From Cryphonectria parasitica EP155 (Eukaryota > Ascomycota > Sordariomycetes > Diaporthales > Cryphonectriaceae): a stretch of 64,000 bases of DNA. The stretch is from the NCBI RefSeq assembly GCF_011745365.1, contig NW_024468919.1, positions 248,001 through 312,000 on the forward strand. The letters are read 5' to 3'. A program made the position numbers and the translations under genes. Below the pieces are notes generated by a model. It searched no databases. It saw only the letters and a list, made by a program, of their open reading frames with translations, and was not told the DNA's origin. Below, piece by piece: positions 7,689-18,100 of the stretch (positions are counted from its first letter, which is position 1; each line of letters begins with the position of its first letter).

Positions 7689-10205
7689 CTAAATGGCTTC
7701 TACCTCCAAAGGCTGGTATAACTCCTCTAGGCTTTTGACATCCGCGTCCGTCAAGTCGACAGAGAACACTTCCGTCGCCGCCTCGATACGCTCTATGCTA
7801 GCCAGCCCAACAATAGGAGAGCACCCCTTCTTCAGCAGCCAAGCAAGAGCAACAGCAGACATAGAGCATCCTTTAGATCTTGCTATGTTCTCCGCCCTCT
7901 GCACGATCAGCTCGTTCTGAGAACCCCTTCCCCGAAACCATTTCTTTGCCTTTCCGTCTTGCCGGCTCCTGTCTGTCTCTTTGGCCCAGGGTCTCGTGAG
8001 AAGACCTCTCGCGTTGGGGCTCCAGGGGATCAGCCCAATGCCCTCAGCCTGGCAGAAGGGAATCATTTCTCTCTCCTCCTCACGGTAGAGAAGATTGTAC
8101 AGCCCAGACATGCTCGAGAATGTGGTCCAGCCGCGGGACTTGGCCGTATACTGGAGACGCGCAAACTGCCAACATCGCATACTCGACGCGCCCAGATAGT
8201 GCACCTTGCCCAACTTCACCAGGTCATGCAGGGCGCCCATGATCTCTTCTGGGCTGGTGTCGTGGTCAAGTCGGTGCAGCTGAAGCACATCAATGTATGT
8301 GGTGTTCAGCCGCCGGAGAGAAGCCTCGACAGCTTCGAAAATATGCTTTCGGCTCAGGCCTACCTGATTGACGAGTGGGCCATCATTGAGTGCGGGTTGT
8401 GGCCTGGCGTCTGGATCATCCTCCATCACCGGATAGAACAGCTTGGTCATAATGACCACTTTGCTGCGAGGGATGGCATACACTTGTAGAGCTTTGCCGA
8501 TGATAGACTCAGACTGTCCATTCGAGTACGTATCTGCCGTTTCCCAAGTGTTGATGCCGACATCGTACGCCTTCTTCAAAAGCGGAAGAGTGTCTGCCTC
8601 GTTCAACACCCATGGAGAGCCTTGCCAATTTGGATTTCCATAAGTCATACAGCCGAGTATCACTCGTGAGACCTTGAGGCCGCTGTTTCCCAGTCGAGCG
8701 TACTCCATCTGCGGTCTTGAACCAAGAATATTACTTGTGCCATTCAATCTAGGAACAGCCCAGCTCGCGACCAAGTCCCGAAGTGTGTCGCGCTCTCCCA
8801 CATTTCCTGGAAACACAGCGTAGGGAATCTCGGGCCACTTTGATGTGCTCTCTGAACATCGCCAGATGGGCACTCCCGAGGCTGCCTGCCCTGCTATCTC
8901 AGCACGTCTGAACATAAGTCCCTTGGTTGCAGCATCGGAGCTCGTAATACCTCCTTTGGCAATCACATAGCGCGGTCTCGGCACGAGGAACCGCAGAAAC
9001 GCCACGAGCGCCTCGGCGACGGCGCTGCCGATTTTCAGACTGGAGAGCTCGTCCGCGCCCGTCACGAGCTCCCGGCTAGTCATGACCAGCACGTCGCGGC
9101 CTTGAGTGATCCAGGTGCCAGCCCGGTTGGCAGCGTCCAAAAGAGTCCCATGTACCGTTTCGGGCGACCTGAGGAGTTCCGAGACGTCCAGCATGATGGT
9201 CTCGAGGTCCGTGCCGCGTCCTTGGACGAGGGAATCCAACTGCACCGTTGTCTTTGGTACATATGAGCCAGCGATGATCAGGCCACCGGGAGCCGATGAA
9301 GAGAGATCCATGTGCAGATCAATAGGAGAGAGCGGAGGGATCTGCTGGATACCAAGACGACTGGACACAAAGGCGGCGCCCGTTCGGTAGATAAACCTTC
9401 TGTTGCCCTCAGCAGAAGCATTGAGCAAGCCCCGTACGAAAACGTCCATGTCGGCAGTCTCTACTGTATTGACAATAACAATGGATCGTGGAGGGCAAGA
9501 CAAGAGTTTCGAAGTGACTTTAGCAATACCACCAACGCGAATATCCTCCAGCGTGACCGAGTAGATGCGGTCCGCAGCAATGCGCCCTCCTGCCTTCTCC
9601 TGGATGTACCCTCGGAGGTTGGACTGTGTGTATCCAAACGTGGCATCTCTCGCAAACGGGGTCTGGGCAGCCGGAACCAGGTCGCCCTCTGGACTTTCGA
9701 CGTAGTGAACGTCGTCAACTGTCAATCTTCCTCCCTGCTCAAAGAAAGGCGCCAATATCCAGATGTCTACCTCGCCGAGGATCTCCTCACTAGCTTCGAC
9801 CTCGAGGGGAAAATGACCACGCAGCGTCGAATCTCCTCTCAGCACGACCTCGAACGCCTTGCCTGTGGCTTTGGCAGCTTCCTGAACCGACTGACATATC
9901 GACCGGATGAGATGGCGGGCATCGTCGGGAGGCAGAGCTCTGGAGTTGGTGAGGATGAAGAAGCCATGGCGATCTGATTGAAATTCCTCAACTAAAGTAG
10001 CTTGGTCCCAGACTGTCAGGACATTGATGTCGTGGCATGTCTGAGTTCCTGTTGGGTCGTCGTCCAGAACCACAAGCACGGGGAGGGAGGTCAGGGGAAG
10101 TTCGCGCAGCTTTTCCTTGGCCTCTGCCGTCAGTGGCGGAGGCAGGCGGCTCAAAGCATCTTCTTTGGAGATACTTTGAAGACTTTCTTTGTTTTCCATG
10201 GTCAT
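7689..10205 (-). CDS. Fusion: DUF1537/OtnK-type acid-sugar kinase plus aldo/keto reductase
   Basis: One uninterrupted frame, 838 residues from the ATG at 10205. The frame extends to a TTG at 10277, which is not used; ATG 10199 in the context ACCATGG is an alternative start. Residues about 40-490 form a complete four-carbon acid-sugar kinase: LDDDPTGTQT (47-56), RGDSTLRGHFPLE (123-135), KGGITSSD (417-424) and FPGNVGERDT (465-474). From Met500 (MEYARLGNSGLKVS) follows a complete 339-residue aldo/keto reductase with Tyr560, Lys588 and His644. Glu555 sits where the tetrad usually has Asp. Bacterial OtnK phosphorylates 3-oxo-tetronate with ATP; the AKR would add an NADPH/carbonyl step to the same polypeptide. 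I know of DUF1537 fused to other dehydrogenases or aldolases but do not recognise this pairing. The gene is divergent from the flavocytochrome gene. Confidence 0.9.
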   Translation of the reverse strand: MTMENKESLQSISKEDALSRLPPPLTAEAKEKLRELPLTSLPVLVVLDDDPTGTQTCHDINVLTVWDQATLVEEFQSDRHGFFILTNSRALPPDDARHLIRSICQSVQEAAKATGKAFEVVLRGDSTLRGHFPLEVEASEEILGEVDIWILAPFFEQGGRLTVDDVHYVESPEGDLVPAAQTPFARDATFGYTQSNLRGYIQEKAGGRIAADRIYSVTLEDIRVGGIAKVTSKLLSCPPRSIVIVNTVETADMDVFVRGLLNASAEGNRRFIYRTGAAFVSSRLGIQQIPPLSPIDLHMDLSSSAPGGLIIAGSYVPKTTVQLDSLVQGRGTDLETIMLDVSELLRSPETVHGTLLDAANRAGTWITQGRDVLVMTSRELVTGADELSSLKIGSAVAEALVAFLRFLVPRPRYVIAKGGITSSDAATKGLMFRRAEIAGQAASGVPIWRCSESTSKWPEIPYAVFPGNVGERDTLRDLVASWAVPRLNGTSNILGSRPQMEYARLGNSGLKVSRVILGCMTYGNPNWQGSPWVLNEADTLPLLKKAYDVGINTWETADTYSNGQSESIIGKALQVYAIPRSKVVIMTKLFYPVMEDDPDARPQPALNDGPLVNQVGLSRKHIFEAVEASLRRLNTTYIDVLQLHRLDHDTSPEEIMGALHDLVKLGKVHYLGASSMRCWQFARLQYTAKSRGWTTFSSMSGLYNLLYREEEREMIPFCQAEGIGLIPWSPNARGLLTRPWAKETDRSRQDGKAKKWFRGRGSQNELIVQRAENIARSKGCSMSAVALAWLLKKGCSPIVGLASIERIEAATEVFSVDLTDADVKSLEELYQPLEVEAI

Positions 10206-10609
10206 TTTTTTCTTGTGAGGCAATACTTGATTTTGCGCGGCATTGTAGTGAGAGCCCTTAGACCTGATCAGATCCAAAGCCAGTCATAATGACTCTCAAT
10301 CCCAAGGAATGAGACAGAGAGTGGTAACCTTTTCCCTGCGTGTCGGCATAACTACGGCGTTGGCCCCGATTACGGCCGGAAGGCAGCTCCGGTGTTGGGT
10401 CCAGAGGTCGGTGGGAGGATCCGGGGCGAAACCCGCTGCGGAAGATCATCGGCGTCATCCAGGAGCATTTTTGGAGGTAATTTCTGTTCGCTTTTCGGGT
10501 ATAATTCTTAATCCTTGCGTGAAACCGCCTGTGTATTCTCTTCGGCATTTGAGCTTCGCCTTAATTCTCTCTACCCAATAGTTCGTCTCCGTTCGTCTTG
10601 CCAAACATC
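10206..10609. promoter_or_regulatory. Bidirectional promoter between kinase-AKR fusion and flavocytochrome
   Basis: A 404-bp divergent intergenic region. It holds ATCCGGGG (10419-10426, CreA-like and identical to the core at 4116) and two CGGAAG half-sites at 10377-10382 and 10439-10444. CTCTCTACC-type pyrimidine sequence precedes the plus-strand ATG. Confidence 0.55.
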
Positions 10610-12457
10610 ATGGCTTCAAGAGCTAGCGAAGCTGGCTCTCCTTTGATCCCGTTTTCTGAAGTCAAAAAACATGGTTTTGCTGGGGATTGTTGGGTCATTG
10701 TTGACGGCAAGGTGTATGATCTGTCAGTGTTCGATCATCCTGGCGGTTCAGACAGTGAGTTTCATCTTAGAAGACCTAACGAGGGATCAAGCCTTTGTGT
10801 CCCCCCCCCCCCTCTCTCTCCCTCCTTCCCTCGTTCCGATTTAGACAATATTGGTGTACTAATTGCTTCAAGTCATTTTGAAATATGCAGGCAGCGATGC
10901 GACTGCAGCATTCAATGAGATACATGCCCCGGGCATTCTCAAGGCTCTTCGCCCAGACCAGCTCAGAGGCCCAGTAGATCCCCACAGCATACCCGTCCAA
11001 GAAGAAACCAAAGCAGTAGACCACATCAGTCGAAATGGCAATACTCATCAGTCCAACACAAGCTATCCGAAGCCACCATTACAGAGCATCATATCTCTGC
11101 ATGACTTTGAAAAAGTCGCCCGGGAAACGTATTCCGCCAAGACGATGGCCTTCTACTCGTCCGCCGCTACCGATTTGGTCTCACACCACGCCAACATACA
11201 TTGCCATAGACAGCTCCTCTTGCGGCCTCGGGTCTTGAGAAATGTTCGGGATGCGGTCACCAGGAGACAGATCCTTGGCTGTGACTCCAGTGCGCCCTTC
11301 TTTGTCAGCCCTGCAGCTATGGCAAAGCTGGCTCATCCAGAGTGAGTTACAGTACCGCTTACATCTAGATAACTCGTTGACGACGGTATGATCTGATTGC
11401 TAAAGCGTGTTGAAGTGGCGAGCTTGCGATTGCACGAGGGTGTGGAGAACAGGGCATCATTCAAATTGTCAGTTGCACGTCAGCCAATTATGTAACACAA
11501 GACTACATAAAAACTCTAGGTTTCTGATTAATACTGACGAGCATTGCTATAACTAGATATCGACAAATGCATCTTACCCATTAGAAGATATTGTCGCTTC
11601 TGGACAGCCGAACCAACCATTCTTCCTTCAGCTGTATGTCAACTCAGACCGACAAAAGACGGAGGCTCTGCTCCGATCGGCAAATCAGCTTGGTATCAAA
11701 GCCATCTTCGTCACCGTGGACGCCCCTGTACCTGGCAAACGGGAGGCAGATGAGCGAATAGCTGCCGAGAATATTGTGTCCGCCATTAGTGGCGCTGTAG
11801 CAACCAACGACAAGAAAGGTGGCGGACTTGGTCGAGTGATGGCAAAATATATCGACTCGACGCTTGTTTGGGAGGATTTGGCATGGATTCGAAAAGCGGC
11901 CGGAGGGATCCCTATCGTTCTCAAAGGAATTCAGACGGCAGCAGATGCACAGAAGGCTGTTGATTTCGGTGTTGATGGGATCCTCTTGAGTAATCACGGA
12001 GGGCGTTCCCTCGATGCAACTCAACCTGCAATGGTCACTCTTCTAGAACTGCACAAGGTGAGGCTGAGGAATTCCTACGATTTGTGGATACTGGACCTCA
12101 TGCTAACTACAAGAAACTGTTTATTGCCAGGCCTGTCCCCAGGTTTTCCATCAACTCGAGGTTTATGTCGACGGTGGTTTCACACGAGGCGCCGACATCC
12201 TCAAAGCCATTGCACTCGGTGCCGTTGCCGTAGGAATCGGTCGGGCCTGGTTGTATGCAGTGAACTACGGCCAGGATGGTATCGAGCACATGTGTGAAAT
12301 CTTGAAAGATGAGCTTGTGACTTCGATGAAACTCAGTGGGATCACGGACTTGGATCAGGCTCACCCCGGGATGGTTAACACCAGTGCACTTGAACCGTTG
12401 ATACGAGCTTCCGACTCCCACCCTTGGATACAATGGACACCTAGGTCTCGATTGTAG
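10610..12457 (+). CDS. Cytochrome b5-FMN 2-hydroxyacid dehydrogenase (flavocytochrome b2-like)
   Basis: Predicted 497 residues from five exons: 10610-10754, 10873-11341, 11416-11467, 11557-12057 and 12131-12457. The first acceptor (after TACTAATTGCTTCAAG) restores the b5 sequence IILKYAGSDAT; a later AG at 10890 would delete six conserved residues. Heme-binding His43 (FDHPGG) and His66 (NEIHAP) are both present, 23 residues apart. The FMN domain shows Tyr249 (FLQLYVN), Lys345 (VLKGIQ), catalytic His369 (LSNHGGRSLD) and the VDGGFTRG phosphate site. Such enzymes oxidise L-2-hydroxy acids to 2-oxo acids and pass electrons to cytochrome c. The b5 domain starts within about 12 residues of Met1, leaving no room for the mitochondrial presequence of yeast Cyb2, so a cytosolic site is likely. 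Lactate is not assured as substrate; the context suggests a sugar-derived hydroxy acid. Confidence 0.9.
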
Positions 12458-13234
12458 AACGGGAAAAGCATTCCGATAGACTGAGCATATAGAAGCATGA
12501 AGAGGGAGAATTCCCCAGCTGGCACTCGATTCTCGCTCCAGAGCAGTCGCTTCACTACTGTATCAACTTACAGAACGGACCGGATTGCAATCGCATCATG
12601 TGTGCACGAAAGTATGGTGTACGAGAAAATAATATTCTTGTTTGGGACCCTGACTACGCAGGCACAGGAAGGCCATCGCTATCGCGGTCGCTATTCAATC
12701 TTTTGAGACATATGGAATCGACATGGCTAATATTCGAGCCTTGCAAAGTAAAGGACATGATGTTATTGACCTACTTAGGCACCAGTGAACGTATACCGCT
12801 GCGTCCTCGCCCCGCCCGGCTCCGCCACTGACACCATACCACGGTTCTGCCGTCAAGTCTGCTGACAACGCCGTAAACAGTAACGTGGCAGTGCATGCAT
12901 GAATGGTGCCTCCAATATGTTGGTCTCGGGGCAAGTTTTATTCTGCGGCTATGGTCAAGCTTAAATAGTCCAACCCCGCTCCATTCTCGCGCCACCTGTC
13001 ACCTCCAAACGATGCCTTAGCCTCGCCCTATATGTATTAGAGACGTCTCGCGATCAATTCATTGCTTCAACTTGATCCACAACTGCCCTGTGTTGATTCT
13101 TGATATCAATTCCCAATCTCACTTTGCTCATAAGCCAGCCTTTAGCAGTCATCTAGTCTCCTCTTTTTTTCTTTACTTTTCTCTCTCGCCCGTTCATTCC
13201 AGAGATCGAGTCCCCTGCTCACTGGAACACCGAT
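12458..13234. other. Intergenic: flavocytochrome 3' flank and HET-gene promoter
   Basis: No further gene seen. The last 100 bp before the HET start codon are pyrimidine-rich (CTCTTTTTTTCTTTAC), as in many fungal promoters. Confidence 0.5.
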
Positions 13235-15100
13235 ATGCCCTCCTCCACTTACTTTGATCCTTCCTTCCATTTACATGTTCATTTCGACCACCGGCTCAAT
13301 GATTCGAACCCGTCGTTGTTAATCAACTGGGACCGGGTCAAATTATGGTTGGCTAAGACTTGCTCGGCCCCTAACTTGGATCCGATGCCTACTGGACTCC
13401 GACTCATCGACGTAGAGCAAAAACGCGTCGTCAAAGCCCCACGGGCTCACTTTGACTACATCTGCTTAAGTTACGTCTGGGGGGGTATGGAGGAATTCCA
13501 GCTTGAGGAGGGCGAGCACGGCATCCCGAGTTATTATGAAAAGGCTGGAAGTCTCGAGGGCGCACCAGCGACGATCGAAGACGCCATGGCCGTGTGCCGC
13601 ATCCTCGACAAGAAGTACCTCTGGGTAGACCGACTTTGCATTCCGCAGGATGGTTCCCAAAAATCCAAAAAAGACAGAGAGGCACAGATTGGTCAAATGG
13701 GCCGGATTTACAATCACGCATTCGTCACGCTCGCAGCGGTCGAAGGCGCTGATCCAAGGCACGGTCTTCATGGCGTATCCACTCGCCTGCAGCTCAAACC
13801 CGCCCCTTATAAAGGAGTTTATCTTGTCGCGAGATCTAAATGGGCAACCCGCGCCTGGACGTTGCAAGAAGCCGTGCTCTCTCGCCGGCTGATGCTTTTC
13901 ACAGCACATGATGTTGTCCTTGAAAGCGAAAATTTCCCTGATCTAAGCTCAAGTCATCTCGATCCATCTCCTCTATTCGGCGTGGGTAAAGCCATGTTTC
14001 ACGGAACCTTCGAGTATAAAGACGCCGTCCAACATTATACTCAAAGAGAGCTTAGTAAGCAGGAAGATGCTTTCTACGCCTTCTCTGGCATTTGCAACAG
14101 GACCCTGGGCGTGAACCACAGACACGCCTTGCCAATGACTGATTTCGACGACGCGATGTCTTGGGTGGCTTTGGGTGAGAAAAGAGAGCGAAGACTAGGA
14201 GATGATGGCCACCTCCTTTTCCCAACCTGGTCCTGGCTCTCGATCAAAGGCCCATGCGTCATATCCAAGTTCTACTATGAGTTGGCAACTATCCCCCTTG
14301 CATCCTGGGCTTTCATAGACAAAATTGATGCCCACGGGAATGTCTCTATGGTATACCCGAGGCCGGGAAATCATAAATTTTTAATAATGAACTTCAGAGG
14401 CACGGCGTATCTCAGATTCAAGCCAAGAATACGTCTCGCGGTTAAGGCTTATGTCCTTGGCTGCATCCCTGGTCCCATTTCACCACTGAGACTCTCGGAC
14501 GTGGGAGAAGAATCAGACGGGGCGAGTTTTACATATGATGACTTCCTGAATCGCTGGTCGAATATTCAAGATTTCTGGATAGCTTGCCGTGGGATTGATG
14601 CAGATCTAGGCACTCGAGCGCATCCGCCCTATTTCACAGAGTTCTCGGAAGAACAGAGAAGACTCGCTGCCACGCCTAAGCGCGTTCTCGGCCTTTCACA
14701 GGCTGTCCCACTGACTGTGAGGCCAAAATTCAGTGAACTTCATGATTCCATAGCAGACGATTTCCTGATATATCACCGAGAAGAATGTGTGGGAATTGGT
14801 TCCTTCGATGATTACAAAGACCGGCAAATATTCATGGGGAAAGAGATCAGCTTTTTTGCTATCTCAGTGTCTCATGAATACGAATGGTGGGATTCTCCGT
14901 TGGCCCGACGCTTTGCTGACCCATACCGACCAAATGACAGGAATTTTGTGGCTTTTGAAGAGTCGGATGACTTGTTGAGGGTCATAGCCTACATCACGCC
15001 AGGAAATGAGGGCGTATCTCATCGTATTGGATTTGGTTTCATACAGTTTGGAAAGTGGTTGGAGCTGGATCGAAGAAACTGCAGTATTGTACTGGAGTAG
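13235..15100 (+). CDS. HET-domain protein (heterokaryon-incompatibility type)
   Basis: Single-exon gene, 621 residues, starting at ATG 13235. The N-terminal HET domain (about 75-240) shows its three blocks in order: LSYVWGG (78-84), YLWVDRLCIPQD (128-139) and QIGQMGRIYNHAFVTLAA (151-168), followed by RAWTLQEAVLS. HET domains mediate allorecognition-linked cell death in filamentous ascomycetes, and many copies have no known partner. The rest of the protein (about 250-621) shows no recognised domain, repeats or membrane segment, so what triggers it is unknown. It follows the catabolic cluster but has no obvious functional link with it. HET genes are numerous, often lineage-specific and frequently found near rearrangement points. 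Confidence 0.9.
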   Translation: MPSSTYFDPSFHLHVHFDHRLNDSNPSLLINWDRVKLWLAKTCSAPNLDPMPTGLRLIDVEQKRVVKAPRAHFDYICLSYVWGGMEEFQLEEGEHGIPSYYEKAGSLEGAPATIEDAMAVCRILDKKYLWVDRLCIPQDGSQKSKKDREAQIGQMGRIYNHAFVTLAAVEGADPRHGLHGVSTRLQLKPAPYKGVYLVARSKWATRAWTLQEAVLSRRLMLFTAHDVVLESENFPDLSSSHLDPSPLFGVGKAMFHGTFEYKDAVQHYTQRELSKQEDAFYAFSGICNRTLGVNHRHALPMTDFDDAMSWVALGEKRERRLGDDGHLLFPTWSWLSIKGPCVISKFYYELATIPLASWAFIDKIDAHGNVSMVYPRPGNHKFLIMNFRGTAYLRFKPRIRLAVKAYVLGCIPGPISPLRLSDVGEESDGASFTYDDFLNRWSNIQDFWIACRGIDADLGTRAHPPYFTEFSEEQRRLAATPKRVLGLSQAVPLTVRPKFSELHDSIADDFLIYHREECVGIGSFDDYKDRQIFMGKEISFFAISVSHEYEWWDSPLARRFADPYRPNDRNFVAFEESDDLLRVIAYITPGNEGVSHRIGFGFIQFGKWLELDRRNCSIVLE

Positions 15101-18100
15101 CTGCAGCAGAAAGCAGATCATCGGAACACGAATAGATGGAAGGGTTCTACATTGACAAAATAGTCAACTAAAAGTGTGACCTGCGACCACCAGCGATTAG
15201 CATACAACGCTGAGCTACATCTCTTATATACCGTATGACGAATCACTACGGTCGCATGCTATGCTCTGGAGGTGGGCCGAGTTCAGTCAGCGACCTCATC
15301 TGATATGATAGCAGGGCCTCCGCCCTACGGTGCACTCATCCCTCGTCGACATGCCTGATATTGCCATAGTCTAGAGAAACCTCGCCCTTGCCCGCCGATC
15401 CAAGACGTAGGTTTCTTTTCGCGGGTTGTGTCTACACTAATGTCTCATAGATTCTCCCTAATGCGGGCTGGTGACGATGTTGGGCCTGCGCATGCCCCGT
15501 AGTCCATCTGAGCCAGACCGAAACTATGTGCGCCTTCGTGGGAGAAAGCCGACTCTTTCACTATACATGGCTGATTTTTCTGGCAAGCTCGAGTGCTCAT
15601 CACTTCTAGGCAATCAACGATAGACTTTTCACCAAACTATGTACGACGCAAACGCTGCATAGGGTGGGCACAAAGGTTCTTGCAAGGATGTCTTAATGAA
15701 GTAGGCAGGCGTAATGCCGCCATCCCGGGCAACCTTGGGCTTGCATCGGCTACAGGAGATCGTGGCCGCAGATCAGATTGGTTGGGAGTTGCGGGTTGTT
15801 TCAGGCCAGTTGGAGTCTGTTGGGCCTTCCCCAAGCTGGGCCTTTCGAACATGATGGGAACGTGAGAAAGTTGAGGGTTATTTCGGTCTTTTGAGCCTAC
15901 CCGTGTGTCTGAGTAGTGTCTGATAAGATGGTCGGAGGACAAAGCCTCGTTTGAGCATGATAAAAACTGGACAATAATTAAGAGGAACTTGCTTTCTGAT
16001 TGTATTCAGCTTTGCACCTGGCACATAACGCATGGTCAAATGGTTCATGGTCGGCTACGGTGAAACTGTCGTCTCTGGCCCCGAAACACCGTGTATTCTC
16101 TCTTAAAAGGCAGGGAGATTCCTATGTCAGGAGCAAGATCTCATTGCAACCAGGAATGCGTCTGAGTTTGGTCTCTACCGGAAGAAACGGCTGTTCAAGG
16201 ATCCTAGAACCCGCAAGGCAAAGGCTAATCTACATGGACCATTTACAAGCATCTGTCTCGTGAAATCAACTAATGGTACTATGGTTGTATATTGTCTCTT
16301 TGCTTCATCTTGCTATATCGAAACTTATGTGTCAAGTGCAGCTTGTGCCAGCATTCACTGAGGCACCATGACCACGGCCGCAACGCTGCAAGGTAGGACT
16401 CACAGGAGTAGTAGCAGCAATAGCAGCAGCAGGGTGAATTCCATCCCAGACTACAGGCGGAGGGTTCTATTTTAAATCACTGGTTATAATGCACCAACTC
16501 AATTTACCTCTGCTACGCCCTGGCGATTCGAGACTGCGCACCCAAAAGAGGAGGGGGGGGTCTGCAACGTAGCGTAAAGGGAACAACCACCATCCCAAAC
16601 AGCGCTATAGCATGCCCTCTGCAGAAAGCCTGATGCCACACATGCTGGAGGGACAGGCCGAAGGGGCTACCGCGTCCAGGGCTAGTTTGCACTGGCACCA
16701 GGACGAAGACGGACGGGACGGCCGTGCTGAATCCGTCGTTCCCGCACACGACTCACGAAGCTAGGGATGGGATGATCACTCAGAGCAAGGTGGCCCTAAG
16801 CAGCTTGACAGACGAGATTCAGGGAACAATCTCGTTGAAAGAATCTTCTGGAAAATGGCATTGTAAAGGGTCAAAAATCCCCCCTTGAGTTACGTACACA
16901 CGTGAATACCATACCAATACAAAGGTCAGATCAAAGAACATGCATTACAATAAGCAATGAATCATAGATGTCTTGCAAAAAGACACAAACGCAGCTCGCC
17001 AACAGGTCGATAGCAAAGTGAGAACGCCTCCCCAGGAGCATCCAACCTCCCGGCCTGTCCACTCCCCGTCCACGTGGTTCTGAACAGCTGCGGGAACCAC
17101 CCTTTAGGCAGCGTCCTGGAGCGGACAACCATGCTGGGAGAGGGCAAGCCTGGTTTGTCCCTGAAAAGAAAAAGGCACCATCACGATCCCTTCCAGACAA
17201 AAACCCACCACGATCAACCCAGTATATTTCCTCAGCTCAAAAACAACCCAGCTCAAACCAGCAGTCTTCCTCCGAACTCTTTTGCCCCGCCCCGACCTCG
17301 GGAGGCCCCCTCCCCTAATCTCAATCGCCGCCGTGTCAAGCACGTTCCGGTCCAAGGGAAAGTAATTGTAACTAAGCGGCATGCTTGGGGGGGAGGGGGG
17401 GAGGAGATGATGAGAGGGTGGGGCGTGTGAGGCAGTGAGCGTGGTGTGCGTGTGTGTGCGTGCGTTCGCAGACTATCGATTGGAAAAAGAAGAGGAGGAG
17501 GAGGGGGTGCTCAGTAGTCACAATGCAAGCCAGCTCAGTCTGACGAGCGCGGTGCTAAACGTGGTGCATGCTCCGCCCACTGGAGTCAACCAAAATCAAA
17601 ACCTGTGACCGCCAGCGGACTTTGCACCTCCAGGCTACCAAGAGTCCTCCTGGCTAGAGACAGCCCCCCTCCCCCCTTCTCCTTTTTTTGCTTCTTAGTT
17701 TTCCTACTGATGTCCCGTCACCGTGTGTGGTAAACTGTGCGATCAAAAGATGGACCCACGCACCACGAAAGAAGAAGCAACAAAGAGCCCTCGGCTCAAG
17801 GTTTGGTGCGAGGTTCTTTTTTTCTTTTCCTTCCTTGCCTACCCTTCCGCCCCTTCTCTTTCCCTCTTCTTCTCCTTCCTTTGTGCGGTCTAGTTGCTTG
17901 TCTGATTGTTTCTCTGATACCCTTTGATTCCTTTCACGGAGTGGCCCGATCCCGTAGATAGATCTACTATCGGACCGAACCACTCGCGTCAAGTTTTGAT
18001 CGACGTTTGCTAACGCAATGCCCCTCTTCAACACCATTTTCTAGCCCATTGGGTCTCTCTGATAAGTGCAGAGGTTGAGATCTTTCTGCCAAAGCTCTAC

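Noticed and set aside
10206..10277. N-terminal extension of the kinase-AKR fusion to 862 residues
   Set aside because: The extension begins at TTG; ATG codons at 10205 and 10199 precede the kinase domain and fit better.
10891..10900. Alternative acceptor ATGCAG for exon 2 of the flavocytochrome
   Set aside because: It would remove six residues and put the two heme His 17 apart instead of 23; the acceptor at 10872 restores the b5 pattern.
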